This document shows positions 36,627-48,546 of a DNA stretch of 64,000 nt, piece after piece; positions within the stretch are counted from its first letter, which is position 1, and each line of letters begins with the position of its first letter. The notes under the pieces are model-generated. The model saw nothing but the letters and a program-made list of their open reading frames with translations. It was not told the origin of the DNA and searched no databases. The DNA comes from Cucumis sativus. Its lineage: Eukaryota; Streptophyta; Magnoliopsida; Cucurbitales; Cucurbitaceae. Made by a program: the position numbers and the translations under genes. The stretch is taken from the NCBI RefSeq assembly GCF_000004075.3, contig NC_026655.2:6386001-6450000 (forward strand). The letters are read 5' to 3'.

Positions 36627-38664
36627 TCATTTGATTTGGAGATCATCACATTCAGCCTTGAGCTGCTTTTCTATCCTTGAATTTCCCAAAGCACATCTTT
36701 CATCCAACCAACCAATTATGTCTCCAAACACAACATCAATGTTCTCATCTGTCTCTCCATACAACAATCCATGCCACATCTCTGGATATCTCTTCAAGCT
36801 CTTATCCCAGCTCGACGCCTTCCCATAAAGTTGCTCACTCGCCGACATTTCGGTCACTCGATCTTCCTCTCCATGGAGGATTATAAACGGTAACGAAACC
36901 TGCTTGATTAAAACATCTCATCAGTTAAACCATGCACCATCTACCCAAAAACTTAACAGTCTGACATTAATTCAATTTCAAACCGCGAACCTCATCCAGT
37001 CTTTGCTCGAGATCTAAGCTGATCCTCAGGAGTTCATGCCCAGTGTTCAAACGAGGTTTCCCTTTGTAACAGTAAGGATTAGTTCTGATCTGTTGATTTC
37101 ATCATGAATTGATCAAAATGACTTGAGTTGTGATACAAACACATTTATATTTCTTATAAAAACAGAGGAGATTAAATATTTTTTACCTGATTTCTAATCT
37201 CAGGAACTTTGAAAGCTACATCAATGATATCTTGGGTTGGAACAATTTTCCATGTGGGTATAAAATTGCAAAGCTTTGTCAGTATGTTTATAACTAGTGG
37301 ACTTGGTTTAACATCATCTGCAAGCTGCCAAAAACAGGGGAATTTTGAACTTCAAATTAAAGAAACATTTCGATTCGCCTATAAGAGCTTAACTCATAGG
37401 GCATGTATATGTACTCAGGACCAAGGTCCGTGGATCAAATATCTCACCCTTACTTGTATTAAAGAAAAGAAAGGTTTCATTTGGGTCATATACCTTACAC
37501 ATAGGTGCAACCAAGACAGCACCATCCCAATAATCTGGTTTTTTTCTATGCAATAACAAAGCCAGTGCTCCTCCCATCGACTCTCCTAACAGATACCTCA
37601 TTTTGTTCCTGTTTTCTTTCCTTTCTGGGTATTGAAAAGAATTGTTTTTAATGAAAACTCAATATAAAAAGATTCAATAAAAACGAATAAAAATTGAATC
37701 TTTTGAATAGAGAAGATACCAGAAATGTCTGTGAAGAAATTGGAGCAATCATCCACTACAAAATCAAAGCTTGTAATATAGCCTTGCAAGCCATCTGATT
37801 TTCCATGGCCTTCGTAATCAATACCATAAACAGCAAAACCTGCCTTTGCAAGCCGAATTGCTGTGCCTATAATTCAAATCAAAGAACAGAGTTGTGAGTT
37901 TTATAATTCGGTATGAATATTTGGTATTGATGGAAGGAAATATAGGTTTATGTGTAATTTACTATTCATGGTGATGCTGCATTCCATTGCATAGCCATGG
38001 CAGATGAAGATCAAAGCCTTTGGTTCCTTATCCTTTGGAAGCCATTTGCACGTGAAAAGATTCATCCCACGTGAGTTAAATAGAAAATCCTGCAAATTAA
38101 TAAATAAATCAATAGTTAAAATCATTGGTTCGCCCAATAAAAAAAAAGTCTTAAACTAAAAAACACTTTAACTGATGTGAGTCAAGATTACGTGACCATT
38201 GAATTTAGAAATTACTTGAAAACTAAAAGTATTAAGATAGTATCAAATGATTCACTAAGTGTTTAAAAAGTCATTTTTCGAACATGACTTTATATATGAT
38301 AAACATAACATTTTCTCAATAATTTAACAACACAAAACGTTTCACCCATCTTATTATAAAAGTGAAGACTAATCTTAATGACATGACAAAAAACAATCTT
38401 ATAAAAAAAATAAAAAAAAAGAAACAAAGTACATAACTCAAAGCTTTATTTGCAATACTCTTCCTAAATCCTAAACACAAATAATTTCAAAATAAAAACT
38501 AAACAAAACAACAAATTCAACACTTTTCGAGACAAAATTAATTGCTAACCTCTTCATAGGTGATGCCATCTAGTTGTTGAGCAGCCTGCAAGATATTAAA
38601 AGAAGTCATAAAGAGAAAAAAGAAAGAGAGAAAGGAAATACAGAAAAAGAGAGAAAGAAACCAT
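36627..38664 (-). CDS. MAGL/caffeoylshikimate-esterase-type alpha/beta hydrolase
   Basis: Eight coding exons: 38662-38664 (ATG only), 38550-38585, 37963-38089, 37720-37866, 37494-37624, 37187-37324, 36991-37089 and 36627-36899. They sum to 954 nt, a closed frame of 317 residues. Recognised by FNSRGMNLFTCKWLPKD, the oxyanion-side motif HGYAMECSITMNS (H44), AGFAVYGIDYEGHGKSDGLQ, the nucleophile elbow GESMGG (S120), GAVLVAPMCK, HGEEDRVT (D240) and YPEMWHGLLYGE (H270). The catalytic triad is thus complete. It has neither a signal peptide nor a membrane span, so it is probably cytosolic. Family members hydrolyse monoacylglycerols, lysophospholipids or, in the CSE branch, caffeoyl shikimate; the substrate cannot be told from sequence. 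The first intron begins directly after the ATG, a plausible but unconfirmed start; an alternative is a start in another upstream exon. Confidence 0.87.
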
Positions 38665-39360
38665 GGAGAAGGATATTTCTGTGGAAGAACAGATGAAGAA
38701 AGTGGAAGTCAGAAAAAAAATGGTGGAAAGATATTTATGTAGGGAAAGAAAAGAAGAAGAAGAAAAAGAAGAATGGATATTAATTTAAATTAAAGGCGTT
38801 GTTGAAGAAAATAAATTAATGAAATGAAAAATGAAAAATTGGGTGGGAAAGCTTTAAATGCTTCGAAAATTCAAAGAGAGCAGGCGAGTGCGTTTGCATG
38901 TCAAGTTGTGTTGTTGGACTTTGTATTGTGTTGAAGCTACTAATTTCATTGTCAACCCTCTAACTAATGCCAAATTTCCCGTGATGAATTTTTAGCCTTT
39001 TGTAGTTTTTTTTTTTTTTTTTCTTTTCTCTTTAAGGATAAGTTTGAGATTGTTTTGTTTTTTTTTTTCTCTAATGTATTACATGAATAATTTGGTGTGT
39101 TTACGTTTCCTTTTTGGTTGGGACATTTGTTTATATAAATACAAAAATAATAGTGTAGCAAGAAGTTAAATTTGGTTATATAGGAATAGGGATATTTTGA
39201 TGATAATTATGATCGTTCTGATAGAAGAAAATAAATAATTGTAGCTGCCTCTGCCCGCCAACATTGACAATGACTTGGATTAATTTAACTTGGGTTTTAA
39301 TGTGATGAAGAAGATATATGGAAAATTTTGTCATTTTGATTAGATTTATATGTTCTCGGG
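38640..39360. repeat. Promoter-side block of the hydrolase gene, duplicated at 40370-41200
   Basis: The words GAAAGATATTTATGTAGGGA, GTGGGAAAGCTTT, GCTTCGAAAA, CATGTCAAGTTG(T/C)GTT, TAATTTC(A/C)(T/T)TGTCAACC and CC(A/C)(A/C)CATTGACAATGACTT occur in the same order here and 1.8 kb upstream. This copy includes the first codon and 5' UTR of the hydrolase gene. Confidence 0.75.
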
Positions 39361-40369
39361 CCTTCTAAAAAAAGCTGACTGATGAGCACGTTTAAGTTGT
39401 ATATATAAAAACTATTTCACCGACATTTTTCTTCTTCTGCTTAATTTATACTGTTTGTGCCTAAAATTCGTCGGATTCAAACTGATTAAACACAGTTTTT
39501 AAATGACAACAACTACAGTAGTAGTTGAAATTCTTAAAGAGAGATTAATGTTCTTCGAAAAAGGGAGATGTTGTCATGGAGAGAAGATTTAGAAAGGCAG
39601 ATGGGCTGGGACAAGCCCAAGGCTATTGAACTCCAAATCCCAAGTCAAGAAAGTTGTTTATCGACCCCTTGATGTGTTTCGTGTGCTGTTTGATAACATG
39701 GGTTCTCTCTATTTTTCCAATCTTATAATCTTATGTTTGTTATTTGATAGCGTACATGACGTTTTATCTCAAAATTAATCAGCAATAAGAGAAATAGTTC
39801 ATCTACAATATCAGATTTTCAACTTTGTTTCTTTTCAAAAGTCATGTTTTGAGTAATATGTATTGCAGATTGACTATCGAAAAATAAATTTAGGCATGGA
39901 GAGATGATCTAATCCAAGCTCCAAGTAATGCTCGAAGCCACTTGAAGTTAAGAGGTAATAGAAGTTATGAAAAATGATACATAGTCTATGCTAATGGACA
40001 AAAGATTGTTTGTTGCGTCTTCATTTTTCAAGAGATAAGAGAACTATAAGAAACACTTTATAACCAATGTAAGAATGATGAGTCTAGAGACAATTTGTTC
40101 AATCTAAATCTGCTTTTTTTAATAGAGGTGTCCACAAATATCTAGGTGCACTGCTGACTCAATCATATTTATTTAAAAAAAGATATCACAAACCCAAAGA
40201 CAAATTTTCAATTAATACAAAAAAAAACTTCCAATGAATGTACCCACCAACATTACTAATGATTTTGAGATTGGAAGCAATAATCAATAAGATTAGGAAA
40301 ATTCATCATTTTGATTCAGTGAAGAAAGTAACGAGTGGTAAGCACTTTTGAAACTAATAGTTAATACAG
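39361..40369. other. Spacer between the duplicated hydrolase promoter blocks
   Basis: No gene. Around 40225-40330 there is a third, partial copy of the distal end of the block (ACCAACATTACTAATGATTT, then AGGAAAATTCATCATTTTGA). Confidence 0.5.
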
Positions 40370-41200
40370 CATTTGTAACTATATATTATACGACAGACCC
40401 CTTTGAAAATTTGTAGTGGAAAAGATTAGGAAAGTGAAAGTGAGAAAGAAAAAAAATAATGGTGGGAAGATATTTATGTAGGGACAGAGAATAAGAAGAT
40501 TGGATATTTTTATAAGGCCTCATGCATGAAGAAAAGAAATTGGTGTGTTTGATTGAAGAATTGAATGTGGGAAAGCTTTTTAATATTGCTTCGAAAAATA
40601 AGAAAGAGGTAGCAAATAATAATGCCCTCATGGCCATGTCAAGTTGCGTTACGGTGGAGCCATTAATTTCCTTGTCAACCTTCTAAATAAGGCCCTTATT
40701 GTCCTTAAAACATTAACTTTAGCCCTTTTCATCACCTTCTTTTTTCCTTTGGCTATATAGAGATAAGCTTCAAATTGTTTTTGACCTTGTTATCAACTTA
40801 ACTCAAAACCAGAGTTGTTTTTTTTACCTTATTATAAACTTAACTCAAAACTAGAGTTGGATATATATGTATTTCATCAATGCTTATGTGTTTATGTGTG
40901 CTTATGTGTTTCTACGGATGTTATTTTTTATTGTGCGAATAAAAAAATAAAGATCTTATGTTTATGCTCTCATAACTTTATTTTCTTTTCAATTAAAATT
41001 AAATTTCACTTATCATAATAAACGTTAACAATAGGATGTTTTGATTATTATCTGTAAGTAAATAATTGAGGATGATTTTGGTTAGGAGTGATGTTGATTT
41101 TGTATCTGCCTGCCCTCCACCATTGACAATGACTTTGAAATTGGGTACAGATTAATTTCACATTTAATGTATAGCGAAGAAGGTTAGGAAAATTAAATTT
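40370..41200. repeat. Second copy of the hydrolase promoter block, gene-less
   Basis: Matches 38640-39360 in order and orientation (GGGAAGATATTTATGTAGGG, TGTCAAGTTGCGTTACGG, TTTCCTTGTCAACCTTCTAA, CCACCATTGACAATGACTTT). No hydrolase exon follows on its proximal side, so only the upstream region was duplicated or the gene copy was lost. Confidence 0.72.
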
Positions 41201-43599
41201 TTTAAAAAGAAATTGTTGATATAACTAGTGTTGAGACAGTGGATTGAACCTTTTCCTAAATATCGAATGTGTAATAGTGACTTCTCCTCCATCAATTAAC
41301 AATAATCGTCATAGTTGTGTGTTCACCTTTTTTTAATCCAGTTATAGTCGATCTGGCTGAAACTAGTTAAAATTATAACCAAAGTCGTGTACACGACTTT
41401 CCTCTATAACATTTATTATTATTATTATTTAGAAAATGAAGGATAGATGCACTAAATTAACTGTTATTAAAAAAAACGTAAAAGCTTCTCTATTTGTTTT
41501 AAAAAATGTAAACTTATTTCAGAAGTTAGGAAAGTTTATAAATAGTTCAAAAAGCACCCACTAAATAAAATCTTGTCCATTTTTCTTAATGAAATTCAAG
41601 ATTTGGTGACCTAAAATAATGCTAGATTTCTTTCAAATATATTAACGCAAAATAAAAAAAAATAAAATTTATAAATTAGAAATGATTAAAAATAAAAACA
41701 AAAATGATACGTATTGTAATCAAGTTCATATCCTACAACTTAATTTGCAATTTAAAATTTAAATTAGATGGATATATTTTGTGTTGAGAATGAAAATTTA
41801 GATTAGCTAAGGGTGTATTTAAAAATATATAAAAAAATTCAAAAAATTCAATTTATTTCTTATTTGGCATGATTATTATCCAAAATTTTGCAAAAGAAAA
41901 AGCTCCACAAATCATTTTTTAGACTAAATTAGAAAAAAAAATCCAATTTTTACATTATTATTTATGAAAAAATATAAAATTTTATGTGGTAAATTGTTTT
42001 AAGTAATAAGAAAGTAAATATGATAATTATATATGATAAATTATTTGACGACTTCCATTGCCAAATCATATATTTAGTACACGCCTTTACCAACCTATTT
42101 TTTATCCTACTTTTAGAACAACTCTATCTTTTCATAAAAAAAAAAAAAAGAAAGAGAGAGAGAGAGAGAGAGAAGGAAAGGCTTTGGGAGTTGTGTTTAT
42201 GATATGGGGTATGTGATAGGTGAAAATGAGCCAAAAAAAAATTAGTACTGTAGGGGAGGTAGACCACCACTAAGGCCCTATATCCTAACACTTGGATTGG
42301 ATTATCAGATAAAGAAACATATTAGATTTAGAGTCTGAACAACGTTTTATGTATATATTGTTTTTTTTTTTTCAATGAACAGAAAGACTAAAAAGTAAAA
42401 TCTGAGAGATTATGTCAAAGTCAGAAGTTTATGGTATCATTACTAGTAGTTACCACCTTAACAGTACAATTTATAAAAACTAGGGCTTGTGGGTTAAATT
42501 GGGGATTTGGCAGAAAAAAACTGAAGAAGAAGTGGTGGGAACTGTAGGAGAGACGTAGTTGAAAACTAAATATTGGCAACTTGACAATAGAACAAGCAGT
42601 TTGTTTTGTATTTGAATTGAAACAATTAATAGAATCCATTAATGTCCATAGGAAAATGCAAATTAAAAGTGCTTTCTTAACCAATTTTAAGGCCTACACA
42701 CTGCCTAACTCTCGAATATGTACCATTTCTCTTCTATACACACAAATTAATTTGATCATTTTAATTCATTCCACCCCTCTTATCACACATACCCATTATT
42801 CCACTTAATACATCTCCTTCTTTCCATGTAATTGCTCGTTCTTTGCCATAAATGTGTTTAATTCTTAGATTCTCTTTTCTAAGTTTGACATAATTTCCTA
42901 TTATTTTATGAACATACGACCCATGTTTAGTAGTGATTAGGATTGACCAAACATTGTTGAAACTTGTTTGAGTTTGATTGATCAGAATAAATAAATCTTG
43001 GTCACATAAATGTTTATAAGATACATGTACTCTACACTTTTCATATGAATAATCATTTTCCTTAGATAAAATTAACACTGCGTTATTTGATATGGTATTA
43101 TAGTTAATTTATAAAATATGTATAAATAAACTTTCGGTGCAAAAACAAAAGTTAAGACTCGATTATAAAATAGTGACCTCAAATAAGCTTTAATAAATTA
43201 GTTCAATTTCTTAAAGAGCATATAATATTCCATGAAGGTATATATATCCTACATGTATATTTTGTTTGAAAACTAAAAAAAATAAAAAAAACACTTATGA
43301 CAACCATGTTTGAGAGTGATATTAAAATTATTAGAATTAGTTGTGTTGTTTTCAAAATCATCTAGAAATACACTTTTTAATTCTCCAAAACTAATTTTGA
43401 TGATTAAAAATTTTATGTATGTGTAAATTTGTAAACTAAATTAATGGTGAGAAATTAATAATATGTTTTGGAGTGATTTAGAAAATGACAAAATAAATTT
43501 GGACAATTTTAAAATGATTTGGCTTAACTAACCATTTGAATTTTGTGTATGATTAATGGATGTTTTATTTATTCTAAAAAAAGGAAAGCACACAGATTT
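41201..43599. other. Intergenic, no gene seen
   Basis: AT-rich. A (TTA)n run lies at 41405-41420 and a (GA)n run at 42155-42172. The open frame at 42421-42684 has no domain or codon signal that I trust. Confidence 0.5.
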
Positions 43600-43959
43600 G
43601 GAAGTGATTTACAAAACCATAAATGACCCAATATACAAAGCTTACTCCTTAATATGCACATAATCTCCTTCGGATCATTGGGTGCTATACTTTGAACTTC
43701 CAATTCATGCATCTCTCCAATAATTAAGGTTAAATAAATGTGTTTATCAAATCAACAAATCAATTCTCGACCACTAATTTCCTTAACAATTGCCCTTCTT
43801 TAACGATCCTCTCGATCTCCTCTCTAATTCTTTTATTTGGATTTCCTCCAAAACTTTGCCACATCACACACAACAACAAAGAAAAAGGTTTATTAATATA
43901 ATAGAACTAATTAAAACCAATAAAATAAAAGAGTAATAAAGTGCATCGAGTTGAAACGT

Positions 43960-43980
43960 GGCACTTGACACGTGTGCACC
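43960..43980 (+). promoter_or_regulatory. G-box and ACGT cluster upstream of the first STIG1-like gene
   Basis: GAGTTGAAACGTGG at 43948-43961 is followed by CACGTG (43969-43974). The first word is conserved upstream of the second gene near 46930, where the G-box is changed to CACATG. Such sites bind bZIP or bHLH factors. Confidence 0.45.
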
Positions 43981-44486
43981 CTATAGACAACCATATATCG
44001 ACCACAACATTAATCAAATGTTATTAGAAAGCTATTGTCTTGTTTTCAACCCTTTGGTGACACATGTTTTTCTAACCCTCAAAATTCAAATATTATAAAA
44101 TTAAAAGGTCAATCAATCAATCTAAAAGCCATATTTAGTTAATTAAAGTGCATTACTTTTCCAATTTCCTTTCCCTTCAATAACACACCCCATTAACACA
44201 ACAATTTAATACTTCCTAATAATTAAGTAGAGAACTTCTTAGTCTGATTTATTATACGGCTTAAGGAAGAGAAGAAGATTTTGGATATCAATGTGGATTT
44301 TCACCAACTTATCTTCAAAATAGTCCTAAAGTATAATACATATCCATAGTTTATACGTAATTTTCTTTGCCTAATTTGGATTTTGATCACTTAGTCAAAA
44401 ACCTAACTCGTTTTACCATATGGTTGCTGATTTAGACCAATCCACTATAGTTTTATATAGCGGTATACTCTTAAACCTAGCTCCCC

Positions 44487-44494
44487 TATAAATA
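44487..44494 (+). promoter_or_regulatory. TATA box of the first STIG1-like gene
   Basis: TATAAATA, 114 bases before the ATG at 44601. The surrounding CCCTATAAATAT is conserved in the second gene's promoter. Confidence 0.75.
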
Positions 44495-44600
44495 TTCCCC
44501 TCAAGCCATTCATTTTTCTTCATCCCCAAGCAATTTAATTAATTGCCAACTTTCTCTTCTATTCTTTGTTATCATATATATCTCTTTGGGTTTACATAAA

Positions 44601-45071
44601 ATGAAGTTCTCAAAGCCATTATTCCTTTGGGTAGCTTTGATAATTGTATCTCATTATGTAGCTCATGCATCTATTGTTGAAATGAGTAACAAAGAGAATG
44701 TGACTTCGTTGGACGATGAAACTTTTGATCAACTTTCTCCGGTGGAGGAGACCAAAAATTCTCCATCGGGTTCGGTCCGTGGTCTTCTCTTTAACTTCGA
44801 GTCTTTGCAAAAGGGAGTGACGTGCAACAAATACCCTAGAGTTTGCCGAGCTAAGGGCAGCAAAGGGCCAGATTGTTGCAACAGGAAATGTGTAAATGTG
44901 GAGACGGATAGGAACAATTGTGGAATGTGTGGGAATAAATGCAAGTACTCGAGGATTTGTTGCAATGGGAGGTGTGTGAATCCGATGTTTAATAAGAAGC
45001 ATTGTGGTGGATGCAACAATGAATGTAGTAAAGGAAACTATTGTGCGTTTGGGATGTGTGACTATGCTTAA
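44601..45071 (+). CDS. STIG1-like secreted cysteine-rich protein 1
   Basis: An intronless gene of 156 residues starting MKFSKPLFLW, chosen because it is the first ATG and opens a signal peptide (about residues 1-24, ending near HYVAHAS). A variable acidic segment (residues about 25-75) follows, then a processing-like arginine (VRGLLF). The C-terminal domain has 16 cysteines: CNKYPRVC, GPDCC, NNCGMCGNKC, ICCNGRC, HCGGCNNEC and MCDYA. This is the STIG1 family. Known members include tomato and petunia stigma proteins that act on pollen receptor kinases, and Arabidopsis GRIM REAPER, whose cleaved N-terminal part signals reactive-oxygen-linked cell death. Which role applies here is open. It shares 5' and coding sequence with the copy 3.5 kb downstream. 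Confidence 0.9.
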   Translation: MKFSKPLFLWVALIIVSHYVAHASIVEMSNKENVTSLDDETFDQLSPVEETKNSPSGSVRGLLFNFESLQKGVTCNKYPRVCRAKGSKGPDCCNRKCVNVETDRNNCGMCGNKCKYSRICCNGRCVNPMFNKKHCGGCNNECSKGNYCAFGMCDYA

Positions 45072-46329
45072 TTAATCAAGTTAAATTAATTAAGCTAAGT
45101 CCATTGAATGGCTACTTATAGAAATGTATCATTAATTTGTTTAGGATTATTAATTAATATGGATTTAGGTTTCATATAATGTGATAGGGTTTGTGCATGC
45201 ATTCGTAGTAATAAGAGGCAAAGGTCAATATATACTAAGCTTTGCCACATGAACAAAATCATTATTTTTTGGTTTCTTGAATTTAATTTTATTAAGGTAG
45301 GAAAAGTTTCAAGATTAATAGTTTTAGTAGTTGTGTGACCTATCTTGGTGAAATATGTATGAAAGTTTACATCGATTAGTTATTTCTTATGATTTGAATA
45401 TTGTATTATCTGATGGACTCCCATGTTAGAAAAAAAATAACTACACCTTCAAAAATATTTGTCCTAATAATTAATGTATTTGGAAATACATTACTGCACT
45501 TTTGATTTTGCATAAATAACTAATATTTATAAAAGAAATAAAATTAATTATATGATCGAATACGATTATAATTGTCGAAAAATGAGATTATTTAAATCAA
45601 AAAGAGAGTTTATAGTTTTCTTTGAAAAGAGAAGAGATCGAGACCAGAAATCCAATATGAAAAAAAATATATATATATATAGTAGAAAGTGTTTAAAATT
45701 TCAAAAAAGAGAGGAAAGTAGTTGGGGGATCGTTTTAAATTCGAAGTCAGTAACAAAGAGAGACGTGGAAGAAACTCCAATATTATTGAAATTCAATAGT
45801 AAACAGATCCTTACTTTTCTTTTTGCTGTTTAATAATAAGAAGAAATTGAGAATGGACCAAAATATTTATACATATAATAAAAATTCTTAATCTTTTTTA
45901 TGTTCAACTGGAATGAATTTTTTGAAGAACAGGTTGCAAAAATAATTAAAATGTGTCAATTTTCTATTAATAATTTTTTAACTTTGTTGCCTACTTTTAC
46001 CAATATTTTTAAGATCAAAGCTAAGTTGAAAAAAAATCTAATTTTTGATTTGCATTTGAAAATTTTGACCAATAATTGAAACTCTTTTTTACCTAAGAAA
46101 GAAGAAAACCTTAGTAAAAAAGACACTTTTTCACAAATCAGGTAATTACTGCAGAGGACCTTATAGAAACAATTCTAACATTATTTGAGGCAATGTTTAT
46201 GGCACTTAGAGAGATCAGTTGATTTTTTTTGCAAGAATTTGTATGTTATAACCAAAAAAAAGAAAAAATAGTGATCGACCCAAAATTTAATACCTAAACA
46301 TTAATATTAATCGAAGAAAAATAACATTG
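45072..46329. other. Intergenic between the STIG1-like genes, left part
   Basis: 3' region of the first STIG1-like gene, then AT-rich sequence. The frame 45552-45833 is lysine-rich AT translation without family resemblance. Confidence 0.5.
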
Positions 46330-46560
46330 TATGATCTTTTGGTGGACATCTCCTAGCACCCTAATCATTCTTGCTTTGTTAATGATAAAGAGTTCAATAC
46401 ATGAAAGAAGAAAGAATACAAAGGTAGAAATAAACATAAAGAAAAGAAGAAAGAAGTTATACAAAATTATAGAGGTTTAAAGCTAAAGAATTTAGATCTA
46501 TTGGTTCAAAGACCCGTTAGATTTCTAATATATCCTCAGATGTGGAAAGTGGTTATCTCC
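46330..46560 (-). mobile_element. LINE 3'-tail fragment (minus orientation)
   Basis: Reversed, it reads ATTAGGGTGCTAGGAGATGT with CCACCAAAAG, preceded by AACTCTTTATCATTAACAAA. It matches the family tail (TAAACTCTTATTCATTAATG, AGGGTGCTAAGGGGGTGTCC). It also keeps an imperfect match to the last codons near 46480-46550. Confidence 0.65.
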
Positions 46561-46679
46561 AAAATGTATATATGGTCACAAATTCTCACCATGAAAGGTG
46601 ATCCCTATGCATTGGTCTTATTTCATTGGTAGATCAGTTGGGTTTCCTTTCGTCAACCATTGATGCATAATGTTATATT

Positions 46680-48072
46680 ATTAACTCAATATATTATTTT
46701 TAAATTATAAATAAAACACACACATCAATTAAATTCTGGACCGCAAATGTCCTTAAAATTGACAACTACTTTATGACCATATGAATCTCCTCAATTCTCT
46801 TATGTTGATTTGCTTCAAACTTTGCCAGCATCACACCATCGCACTGCACAAACATTGGGCAATATAATATAGTATAGCCACACTTACAAAGGCCATAATA
46901 ATTCAAATAAAAATCATTAAGTGTTCATTGAGTTGAAACGTGGAGCTCATGGTATGACACATGTCACCTTATAAAACACCAACATTACTAATTACAATCA
47001 AATGTTAAAAGCTGTTGTCTTTGTTTTGATGTTTTCTGCTCTTTTGCGACACTACACACGTTTCTCCACACTAAGAAAAATTCAAACATTATTAAATTAA
47101 AAGGTCAATCAAAAAGCTTAGTGCTTTGCTTTGCTTCTTTTTCCATATGATAACAACTCCATTAATGCAACTATTAATGCTATTATGCTACCAAATAAAG
47201 TCTATTAGTTAATAATTAACCTATTTAAGACTAATAACTTGAATCTATAGCATATATATAATTCTTAAAGAAGGGTAAATATACTCTATCATTCATAATC
47301 TTCTATTGGTAATATAGTTTATTATCATAATCAAATCTAAATTTGTCTATATTTGCAAATTCTTTTCCATTATGTTATATATATTTGCTATACTTTGAAT
47401 TTGATGGTTATACTTACAACTATTCTTATATTTATAGAAAACTTGTTAAATGGTTTGGTGTAGCTTTTTTTTAAAATAAGTCACGGGAGGGAAATTGAGA
47501 TCAGGAGAAGTATCCAATCATCTCAATATGACACAATTGATAGCACCAACTTACCCTCAAACCCACACGAAAGCAACATTATCTTTTTCAGTCCACCTCA
47601 ATGAAAAAATTTGAACATGTTCAAGGAAAAGAGAGAAGAAAAATTTTAAATGTGAAATAAAACGTGCTTGAATATTTAAGTTAAAAGAGAGATGCAAAAG
47701 TGCACCCAATATTTTTCAATCAAATGTATAATGTGGCTTCAAAAAGAGAGAAGATTTGGAATATCAATGTGGGTCTTACTTCACCAACCTCTCTCTAAAT
47801 CCTAAAGTATAATGCATATCTTATTTCTAATTAATCTATATATACGTGATTTTCTTGGCTTAATTTGGAATTTAATACTTAAGTCAAAAGCGTTACTCGT
47901 TTTAATTACCTTGTTTGCTGATTTAGACCAGTCAACTATTGTTTCAAACAGCTCCACCCTATAAATATCTCCTTGCAAGCATTCCATTTTCTCCATCCCC
48001 AATAAATTTGAACTCGCCAACTTTCTCTTCTATATATTCTTTAGCCCTCTAGCTCTTTGAATTTTACATAAA
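46680..48072 (+). repeat. Duplicated upstream region of the second STIG1-like gene
   Basis: Parallels 43680-44600: shared words include AACTTTGCCA(C/G)(A)CATCACA, GAGTTGAAACGTGG, AATCAAATGTTA, ATTAAATTAAAAGGTCAATC, ACTTAAGTCAAAA/ACTTAGTCAAAA, TGCTGATTTAGACCA and CCTATAAATAT. The right copy is longer because of an insertion around 47230-47760. Confidence 0.8.
47960..47967 (+). promoter_or_regulatory. TATA box of the second STIG1-like gene
   Basis: TATAAATA, 113 bases before the ATG at 48073, the same spacing as in the first gene. Confidence 0.75.
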
Positions 48073-48546
48073 ATGAAGATCGTAAAGCTATTCCTTTTTC
48101 TAGTTTTGGCAATCATATTCTCTCATTATGCATCACATGCAGCTGAAGTTGAAACAAACAGCAAAGAGAATGCTACTAATTTGTCGGATGATGAAGTTTC
48201 CAACCATCTTGCTTCGATTGAAGACGAAGATTCTCCGTTGGGTTTGGCTCGCCGTCTTCTCTTCCCCTTCCAATCTTTGCAGAAGGGATTATTGACTTGC
48301 AACAAATACCCTAGAGTGTGCAGAAGGAAGGGCAGTGCAGGGCCTGATTGTTGCAAGAAAAAGTGTGTAAACGTTGAGAGAGATAGAAACAACTGTGGAA
48401 GGTGTGGAAAGAAATGCAAGTACTCGAAGATATGCTGCAAAGGGAAATGTGTGAATCCATTGTTCAATAGGAAGCATTGTGGAGGCTGCAACATTGAATG
48501 CAGTAAAGGAAGCTTCTGCGTCTATGGAATGTGTGGTTATGCTTAA
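48073..48546 (+). CDS. STIG1-like secreted cysteine-rich protein 2
   Basis: An intronless gene of 157 residues. The signal peptide is MKIVKLFLFLVLAIIFSHYA with likely cleavage after SHAA. An acidic variable segment (NLSDDEVSNHLASIEDED) precedes LARRLLFPFQSLQKG, a dibasic site that could be a processing point. The 16-cysteine domain is CNKYPRVC, GPDCC, NNCGRCGKKC, ICCKGKC, HCGGCNIEC and MCGYA, with every cysteine in register with the first gene. The domain is far more alike between the two genes than the acidic N-terminal part, as expected if the domain is under purifying selection. Extracellular signalling in the STIG1/GRI manner is inferred from family only. This is the downstream member of a tandem pair. 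Confidence 0.9.
   Translation: MKIVKLFLFLVLAIIFSHYASHAAEVETNSKENATNLSDDEVSNHLASIEDEDSPLGLARRLLFPFQSLQKGLLTCNKYPRVCRRKGSAGPDCCKKKCVNVERDRNNCGRCGKKCKYSKICCKGKCVNPLFNRKHCGGCNIECSKGSFCVYGMCGYA

Noticed and set aside
42421-42684. Minus-strand frame with a hydrophobic start (MVKKALLICIFLW)
   Set aside because: The signal-like start is followed by low-complexity residues only; no promoter or homologue recognised.
44619-45019. Minus-strand frames over the STIG1-like genes (also 48126-48494)
   Set aside because: They mirror the cysteine-rich coding frames, and the plus-strand products match a known family.
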